NCBI GenBank assembly: GCA_002296285.1
Contig: DBHX01000054.1
Location: 2,164-32,260, forward strand
DNA length: 30,097 nt
Source: a bacterium UBP8_UBA817
Lineage (GTDB): Bacteria > Margulisbacteria > Marinamargulisbacteria > UBA817
Direction: 5' to 3'
Part shown: in pieces, positions 25,369 through 30,097 of the stretch
Numbering within the stretch: position 1 is the first letter of the stretch
Layout of the letters: each line of letters opens with the position of its first letter
Translations under genes and position numbers: made by a program
The notes under the pieces: model-generated
Database searches by the model: none
Seen by the model: the letters and a program-made list of their open reading frames with translations, nothing else
Told to the model about the DNA's origin: nothing

Positions 25369-25593
25369 ATGGATTCCAAACAAGAATTAACCAAATACCT
25401 TCATTTAATAATCAAGGTTGGGGTGGGCGTATTAACCGCCATATTAAGTGGCTTTGGCGTGGGATTATATGTGGATAAAAAATTAGATTTGGGCGGGGTT
25501 GGGATATTGGGGGGGGTAATCATTGGTGTGATGATTGGGTTTATTTGGATTTTTAAGGAGGTTATGAGCATTGAAAGCCAAGAATCAGAATAG
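25369..25593 (+). CDS. atpZ: AtpZ-like ATP synthase accessory membrane protein
   Basis: A 74-residue protein with two membrane helices (residues about 13-33 and 42-63) joined by a Gly/Asp loop (YVDKKLDLGG). This matches the AtpZ/ATPase gene 1 family encoded at the head of many F-type ATPase operons, implicated in Mg2+ or Ca2+ transport or c-ring assembly. It overlaps atpI by 23 bases. The family call rests on topology and position. Confidence 0.75.
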   Translation: MDSKQELTKYLHLIIKVGVGVLTAILSGFGVGLYVDKKLDLGGVGILGGVIIGVMIGFIWIFKEVMSIESQESE

Positions 25594-25978
25594 CCAAAAA
25601 ATAGATATTATTCGCAATGTATTTCCTTATTGGGCCGCTTCCGTGGTTGTTATTTCACTTATTTTTTTCTTTATGGGGGACATTCGTGGCGTGTATTCAA
25701 CCATTTTGGGTTCAGTGGTTAGCTTATTGGGATTGCGGCAATTGGCAGAGGATCAATATGTTATTCTCATGCAAAAAAATCGAAAGCGGGTATTCATTAG
25801 TTTTCTATTTCGATTGGGGTTATACGCAATTCCAATCATCATTTCATTAAAGTATGTAAACTATTTTAAATTTTGGGTAATCTTGATATGCTTATTCAAA
25901 AGCCAAGTTATTTTTATCATACAAGAGCTTATTTTTAATTATAAATCTTACAAACAAAGGATGGATAAAGATGGATAA
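25571..25978 (+). CDS. atpI: AtpI, ATP synthase subunit I
   Basis: A 135-residue membrane protein with about four hydrophobic segments, the size and place of AtpI, which helps assemble the c-ring. The start is a TTG at 25571: AAGGAGG at 25556-25562 lies 8 bases upstream, ideal for that codon, whereas the ATG at 25564 is too close and in another frame. The gene sits inside the atpZ end and overlaps atpB by 8 bases. Confidence 0.75.
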   Translation: MKAKNQNSQKIDIIRNVFPYWAASVVVISLIFFFMGDIRGVYSTILGSVVSLLGLRQLAEDQYVILMQKNRKRVFISFLFRLGLYAIPIIISLKYVNYFKFWVILICLFKSQVIFIIQELIFNYKSYKQRMDKDG

Positions 25979-26828
25979 AATCGGAAAGCTATCAACCATT
26001 ACATTTGAATTGTTCGGACAGGTAATCACACTGAATTCCACAATGATTCTGATGACGTATATTGTTATTGCTTTTTTAGCAATCTCGGCTTATTTAGCAA
26101 CTAGGAAATTGAAACAAATCCCTAGCACGGGGCAGAATATGTTTGAAATCATTTACGAATTTATTGAAGAAATAACACTGGGTACTTTGGGTAATAAAGA
26201 CGGTAAATCTTTTGTTCCTTTTATTTTTACCATTTTTGTATTTGTATTGGCAGCAAATTGGATTGGGATTTTACCTCACATAACCAATTTTTTTGGGTTC
26301 ATAATCGCAATCATTCATCAGTTGTTTACAGGTGAAGCTGGCCAGTGGGTGGTGGATGGAATTACAAAGACAACATTTATTCCAAGTCAAAATACTTTTT
26401 ATTATTTTCTATTTAAATTTCCTGAGTTTCAGGAGCCAACCCGATCCATAAATACTGATTTAGCATTGGGGATTTTGGTTTTTATTATTGTGCATGTAAA
26501 TTCAATAAAAAAACATGGGCTGTTGGAGTATTTTCGAAGTTACATGGGGGATATTGTTCCATCAAAAGGATGGTGGATCTTGTTATTTCCAATCAATCCT
26601 TTCTTTTATTTAAACGTGATATCAGAAGTGTCTTCCGTAGTATCCCATTCGTTTCGTTTATTTGGGAATATTTTTGGTGGGTTTATGATTTTAGTTATTG
26701 TCTCCTCTCTGGTAAAGCATTTCTTAATACCCGTGGGGTTATTGGCATTTTTTGGGATTTTTGCAGGGATTGTTCAAGCGTTTGTATTTACCATGTTGGC
26801 GGTAACTTACATTGGACAAAAGAATTAA
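25971..26828 (+). CDS. atpB: ATP synthase subunit a
   Basis: Forms the ion half-channels beside the c-ring. The essential Arg229 is in SHSFRLFGNIFGG, and the last helix ends FVFTMLAVTYIGQ, both typical. Length 285 includes an insertion of roughly 45 residues (about 105-155), between the ILPHI segment and the NTDLALG helix, where most a subunits have a short PTADLNTT link. The start overlaps atpI by 8 bases. Confidence 0.93.
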   Translation: MDKIGKLSTITFELFGQVITLNSTMILMTYIVIAFLAISAYLATRKLKQIPSTGQNMFEIIYEFIEEITLGTLGNKDGKSFVPFIFTIFVFVLAANWIGILPHITNFFGFIIAIIHQLFTGEAGQWVVDGITKTTFIPSQNTFYYFLFKFPEFQEPTRSINTDLALGILVFIIVHVNSIKKHGLLEYFRSYMGDIVPSKGWWILLFPINPFFYLNVISEVSSVVSHSFRLFGNIFGGFMILVIVSSLVKHFLIPVGLLAFFGIFAGIVQAFVFTMLAVTYIGQKN

Positions 26829-26837
26829 GGAGCAATT

Positions 26838-27542
26838 ATGGATACAATGATTTTTGTTGTTTTAGGTGCGGGGTTATCCATTGGATTAGGCGCGATTGGT
26901 TCGGCCATTGGGGAAGGTTATATTGCAATGAACGCGATTCAAGCACTTGGGCGACAGCCCGGGGCATCGCAGAAGATTTTGAGATTAATGATCATCGGCC
27001 AGGCCATTACAGAAACGGCGGCAATTTTTGCGTTGGTCATGGCACTGGTTCTATTATTTGGAACCGATGGGTCTGGGACAATGAAAGCCGTGACATACCT
27101 TTCAGCAGGAATTGCTATTGGTTTTGGGACCATCGGATCTGGATTTGGGGCGGGGTTACCCGGAGGATCTGCATTAAAAGGCATGGGTAGAAACCCTGAA
27201 AACTCAGATGTCTTAACGGTACAGATGATTATTGGTCAAGCAGTAACACAAACGTCAACCATTTTTGCTTTAACAGTTTCGTTAATTTTGGTGACATTAA
27301 CACCAGAAGATAGTTATGTGAAAATGTTTGCAATCCTAGGTGGCGCATTTGCCATGGGATTTGGGGCGATTGGCCCAGGTATAGGTGATGGCATTGTTGC
27401 AAAGAATGCCAATGAGGCCGTTGGCCGTTCCCCAAAACATATGGGGCTTTTAACTCGAACAATGATTATTGGTCAAGCAATTACAGAAACAACGGATATT
27501 TATTCGTTGGTTGTGGCATTGATTCTAATATTTGTTGTATAA
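26838..27542 (+). CDS. atpE: ATP synthase subunit c, triple-hairpin fusion
   Basis: A 234-residue rotor subunit made of three tandem c-type hairpins, six membrane helices. Loops that would face F1 read GRQPG (38-42), GRNPE (117-121) and GRSPK (196-200). Outer-helix carboxylates are Glu59 (hairpin 1) and Glu217 (hairpin 3), but the middle one is Gln138. Inner-helix partners are Glu26, Ala105 and Asp184. So only two of three hairpins look able to bind an ion. GGAG lies 6 bases before the ATG. Acetobacterium woodii has a two-hairpin relative with one site; a triple fusion in a bacterial F-type operon is unusual. The third hairpin is very close to the next gene in DNA sequence. Confidence 0.92.
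   Translation: MDTMIFVVLGAGLSIGLGAIGSAIGEGYIAMNAIQALGRQPGASQKILRLMIIGQAITETAAIFALVMALVLLFGTDGSGTMKAVTYLSAGIAIGFGTIGSGFGAGLPGGSALKGMGRNPENSDVLTVQMIIGQAVTQTSTIFALTVSLILVTLTPEDSYVKMFAILGGAFAMGFGAIGPGIGDGIVAKNANEAVGRSPKHMGLLTRTMIIGQAITETTDIYSLVVALILIFVV
27351..27539 (+). repeat. Duplicated c-hairpin segment (partner 27638-27826)
   Basis: The third hairpin of the fused c gene and the single c gene share long identical stretches, such as ACAATGATTATTGGTCAAGC. The differences I see are mostly silent or conservative. Hairpins 1 and 2 are clearly more diverged, which points to recent duplication or gene conversion between the two copies. Confidence 0.7.
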
Positions 27543-27577
27543 AATAAAATAAAAAAATAATTTAGGAGGAAAAAATT

Positions 27578-27835
27578 ATGGAATTAGTAACAGGAGAACA
27601 ATTTGTAAAGGCGCTGGCTTTATTAGCGGCTGGTATTGCCATGGGGTTTGGCGCTGTTGGCCCAGGTATTGGTGAAGGGTTTGTTGGTGGAAAAGCATGT
27701 GAGGCCATTGGTAAACGTCCAGATGAGCAAGCATTAATCACAAAAACAATGATTATTGGTCAAGCAATTTCTGAAACAACAGGTATTTATGCATTGGTTG
27801 TTGCACTAATATTAATTTTCGTAGTAGGTGGGTAA
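27578..27835 (+). CDS. atpE: ATP synthase subunit c, single hairpin
   Basis: An 85-residue rotor subunit with one hairpin. The ion site contains Glu66 in SETTGIY with Tyr71, and a second carboxylate, Glu33, in GPGIGEG where Na+ enzymes like Ilyobacter have Gln. This two-carboxylate site is known from the Na+-driven Fusobacterium c-ring. The loop is GKRPD. AGGAGG lies 8 bases before the ATG, the strongest ribosome site in the operon, consistent with many copies per ring. The stop overlaps atpF as TAATG. Confidence 0.93.
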   Translation: MELVTGEQFVKALALLAAGIAMGFGAVGPGIGEGFVGGKACEAIGKRPDEQALITKTMIIGQAISETTGIYALVVALILIFVVGG

Positions 27836-28320
27836 TGATTTCAATTAATCCATACGAAATAATTTTACAAATTATTAATTTTGGAATTTTATATCTTTTA
27901 CTCAAAAAGTTTCTAGCTGGACCTTTGTCGGCGCTTTTAACCAACAGGGCAAATATGATCAAGCATAATATTGAAAGTGCTGAGGTCAATAAACGTAAGG
28001 CCGATGAACTATTAAGTGAACAAAAAGAAGCGTTGAAATCTGCTCAAATTGAAGCTCAGGCCATTCGTAAAAAAGCAGAAGATGCGGCGTCTAAAGAGCT
28101 TTCAGCGATTGTTGATGAAGGAAAAGAATCCGCAAAGAAATTAATCGAACAAGCTCAAAAAGACATTGAATTGCAATCGAATAATGCGAGAAAGCAATTA
28201 TTGAAAGATGTTGGTGATCTTGCCATTAAAGTTGTTCGAAAATTTGTGTCAACCGAAGTTGATGAAAAAGATAAAAAAGCATCCATTGATAAGCTTGTAG
28301 AACAGGTGTCAGACAAGTAA
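27835..28320 (+). CDS. atpF: ATP synthase subunit b
   Basis: The peripheral stalk: one membrane helix (residues about 8-28) followed by a long charged, Ala-rich coiled coil, 161 residues in all. FLAGPLSALLTNRANMI after the anchor is typical. The ATG overlaps the c stop by one base, and the stop overlaps the atpH start by one base. It is a single b gene with no b' paralogue. Confidence 0.92.
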   Translation: MISINPYEIILQIINFGILYLLLKKFLAGPLSALLTNRANMIKHNIESAEVNKRKADELLSEQKEALKSAQIEAQAIRKKAEDAASKELSAIVDEGKESAKKLIEQAQKDIELQSNNARKQLLKDVGDLAIKVVRKFVSTEVDEKDKKASIDKLVEQVSDK

Positions 28321-28862
28321 TGGCTAAACATAAAAAATGCATTGAAAATTATATGTCGGCATTATTAGATAATAATGCCCCAGATAAGCATGTGGAGTTA
28401 TTGGATGGGATTATATTATTTGCCCAAGCATTATCAACCGATGAAAACGTATGGCTATTTTTAAATAGTCCATTAATGAGCTCTATTGAAAAAAATGGTT
28501 TTTTAGTCAATTTTGCCAATAAACTAAATGCAGATGAAAAAGTATTAAATCTATTTTCATTGTTGGTAAAGAATAAACGGCTAACTTTATTGAATGAGCT
28601 AATCAAAAATTGCAAAGATAAAAAAGACAAAATCAATTCAATCAACAATGTAGAATTGGTATCATCTCAAGAATTTTCTGAAGATCAACAAAAACAATTG
28701 ATTAAAAAACTTGAGTCTATGGGTTTTTCAAATATCAACATTTCCTCCAGAGTGGATTCCTCCATGGTATTTGGCTTTAAATTGCTTACTGAAAATAAAG
28801 TGTATGATTTGAGTCTAAATTCGGTATTTGAAGAATTTAAAGAGAAAATTGCAAGAAATTAA
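28320..28862 (+). CDS. atpH: ATP synthase subunit delta
   Basis: Joins the b stalk to the top of the alpha/beta head. At 180 residues, it has an N-terminal six-helix domain (including WLFLNSPLMSSIEKNGFL and NLFSLLVKNKRL, a delta signature) and a weaker C-terminal domain with VDSSMVFGFKL (usually DpsliGG). The sequence is fairly diverged, but order and overlaps make the call secure. Confidence 0.88.
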   Translation: MAKHKKCIENYMSALLDNNAPDKHVELLDGIILFAQALSTDENVWLFLNSPLMSSIEKNGFLVNFANKLNADEKVLNLFSLLVKNKRLTLLNELIKNCKDKKDKINSINNVELVSSQEFSEDQQKQLIKKLESMGFSNINISSRVDSSMVFGFKLLTENKVYDLSLNSVFEEFKEKIARN

Positions 28863-28874
28863 TAAGGAGATGAC

Positions 28875-30097
28875 ATGAATATCAAACCTGAAGAAATTAC
28901 AGCGATATTAGAAAAAGAAATTGAAAATCTTGATTGGAAAGTCAACGTTAAAGAAGTTGGGTATGTCCTTCAAGTGGGTGACGGAATTGCACGTGTTTAT
29001 GGGTTAGAAAACGTAATGGCTGGCGAGATGGTTAAGTTTTCTGAATCCGTTTATGGCATGGTATTTAACCTTGAAGAAAACAACGTTGGTTGTGTTATTT
29101 TAGGTGATGCTGACAAAGTTAAAGAAGGTGATGTTGTCGAACGAACCAACAAAGTTATGAGCATTCCTGTTGGTGAAAACATGTTGGGTCGTGTGGTTGA
29201 TCCTCTTGGAAATCCAATTGATGGTGCGGGTGAAATCAAAGCATCTGGCACACGCCCTGTTGAGCGTATTGCACCAGGTGTATGTGACCGTCAACCAGTT
29301 GCTGAGCCACTACAAACTGGAATCAAATCCATTGACATGATGATTCCAATTGGCCGTGGTCAACGAGAACTCATTATTGGTGACCGTAAAACAGGTAAAA
29401 CAGCCATTGCACTAGATACCATTATTAATCAAAAGGATTCGGATGTTATTTGTATTTATGTTGCCATAGGTCAGAAAAAATCAACCGTAGCCCAAGTTGT
29501 TCAAACATTAAAAGATAATGGTGCGATGGATCGTACCGTGGTTGTTTCAGCTGCGGCATCTGATTCAGCAACACTTCAATTCTTGGCCCCTTATTCTGGG
29601 TGTGCAATTGGTGAAGAGTTTTTAGATAATGGAAAACATGTATTGGTTGTCTATGATGATTTATCCAAACATGCCGTTGCTTACCGTCAATTATCATTAT
29701 TATTACGTCGTCCACCAGGTCGTGAAGCTTACCCTGGGGATGTATTTTACTTGCACTCTCGTTTATTAGAAAGAGCCTTAAAATACTCAGATGAAAAGGG
29801 GGCGGGATCATTAACTGCACTTCCAATCATTGAAACACAAGCTGGCGATGTATCGGCTTACATTCCTACCAACGTTATTTCAATTACGGATGGTCAGATT
29901 TATTTGCAATCAGACCTATTTAATGCTGGAATTCGTCCTGCTGTAAATCCTGGAATTTCTGTTTCACGAGTAGGTGGTAACGCTCAAATTAAAGCAACCA
30001 AACAAGTGGCCGGTTCATTACGATTGGACTTATCTCAATATTGGGAGATGGAAGCTTTTGCACAATTTGGTTCTGATTTGGATGCATCAACACAGAA
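28875..30097 (+). CDS. atpA: ATP synthase subunit alpha, 3' truncated by the window
   Basis: About 407 codons are present, with no stop before the window ends, out of roughly 500 usual. The start ATG follows AAGGAGATGAC, a strong ribosome site. The N-terminal crown (GDGIARVYGLENVMAGEMV), the nucleotide site GDRKTGKT, the VVYDDLSKHAVAYR motif and the SRLLERA region are all seen. The P-loop has Lys172 where Gln172 is near-universal. It continues the operon after atpH; gamma, beta and epsilon should follow outside the window. Confidence 0.97.
   Translation, partial: MNIKPEEITAILEKEIENLDWKVNVKEVGYVLQVGDGIARVYGLENVMAGEMVKFSESVYGMVFNLEENNVGCVILGDADKVKEGDVVERTNKVMSIPVGENMLGRVVDPLGNPIDGAGEIKASGTRPVERIAPGVCDRQPVAEPLQTGIKSIDMMIPIGRGQRELIIGDRKTGKTAIALDTIINQKDSDVICIYVAIGQKKSTVAQVVQTLKDNGAMDRTVVVSAAASDSATLQFLAPYSGCAIGEEFLDNGKHVLVVYDDLSKHAVAYRQLSLLLRRPPGREAYPGDVFYLHSRLLERALKYSDEKGAGSLTALPIIETQAGDVSAYIPTNVISITDGQIYLQSDLFNAGIRPAVNPGISVSRVGGNAQIKATKQVAGSLRLDLSQYWEMEAFAQFGSDLDASTQ

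Noticed and set aside
26570..27190. 206-codon plus-strand frame across atpB and the c gene, and long minus-strand frames at 26939-27184 and 27229-27462
   Set aside because: They are shadow frames of Gly/Ala-rich membrane genes; their products are rich in Trp/Arg/Cys or Pro and have no domain features.
1..30097. Insertion sequences, prophage, CRISPR array, recoded TGA
   Set aside because: No transposase, integrase, terminal inverted repeat or regularly spaced repeat was seen, and TGA acts as a stop in identified genes.

Overview
The window is AT-rich, densely packed bacterial chromosome in the standard genetic code (TGG for Trp, TGA used as a stop, for example at the end of dnaG). The organism has an outer membrane: LptA and LptC homologues, a TolC-like domain and a GlmU-like sugar nucleotidyltransferase are all present. 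It also carries families more typical of Gram-positives and cyanobacteria (UPF0182, an LCP/LytR protein, YqeK-RsfS, DUF368). This mix suggests a diderm lineage near Cyanobacteria, Margulisbacteria or Melainabacteria, but that placement is a weak inference. There is no insertion sequence, prophage or CRISPR array; the content is core housekeeping with several odd variants.

Layout. Positions 36-10269 run on the minus strand. Read in the direction of transcription they hold lptA, a thioredoxin-reductase-like flavoprotein, purQ, a PurS-like protein, a family 2 glycosyltransferase, a TPR protein, lptC, a pseudouridine synthase, tRNA-Met, a UPF0182 membrane protein, an FmdB zinc ribbon, a GlmU-like enzyme and finally tmRNA. 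Most junctions overlap by 1-11 bases. A compact divergent promoter at about 10280-10330 separates this block from a plus-strand block: tRNA-Lys, yqeK, an LCP protein, rsfS and tRNA-Ala. A small minus-strand unknown gene follows, then a small RHH-like gene, dnaG, rpoD and a CAU tRNA. A 160-base gap with a dif-like dyad separates these from a convergent 1449-residue RND pump fused to a TolC-like domain. Next come rnpB (RNase P RNA), a Cys-rich unknown protein, ychF, a DUF368 lipid-carrier transporter and cmoA. The last 5 kb is an F-type ATP synthase operon (atpZ, atpI, atpB, two c-subunit genes, atpF, atpH and a partial atpA cut by the window end).

Most notable points. (1) The ATP synthase has one c gene encoding three fused hairpins, whose middle hairpin has lost its ion-binding carboxylate, plus a separate single-hairpin c gene. 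This implies a hybrid rotor ring with a probable two-carboxylate Na+ site. (2) The thioredoxin-reductase-like enzyme lacks the usual CATC disulfide and the NADPH-binding arginines, but has a Cys-x3-Cys pair where glutathione reductases carry theirs. (3) Several first genes of transcription units start about 0-10 bases after the predicted transcription start, and two ORFs start 7-8 bases after a tRNA 3' end. This suggests leaderless or near-leaderless initiation, while internal genes often have Shine-Dalgarno sequences. (4) The RND-TolC fusion carries an internal signal-peptide-like segment.
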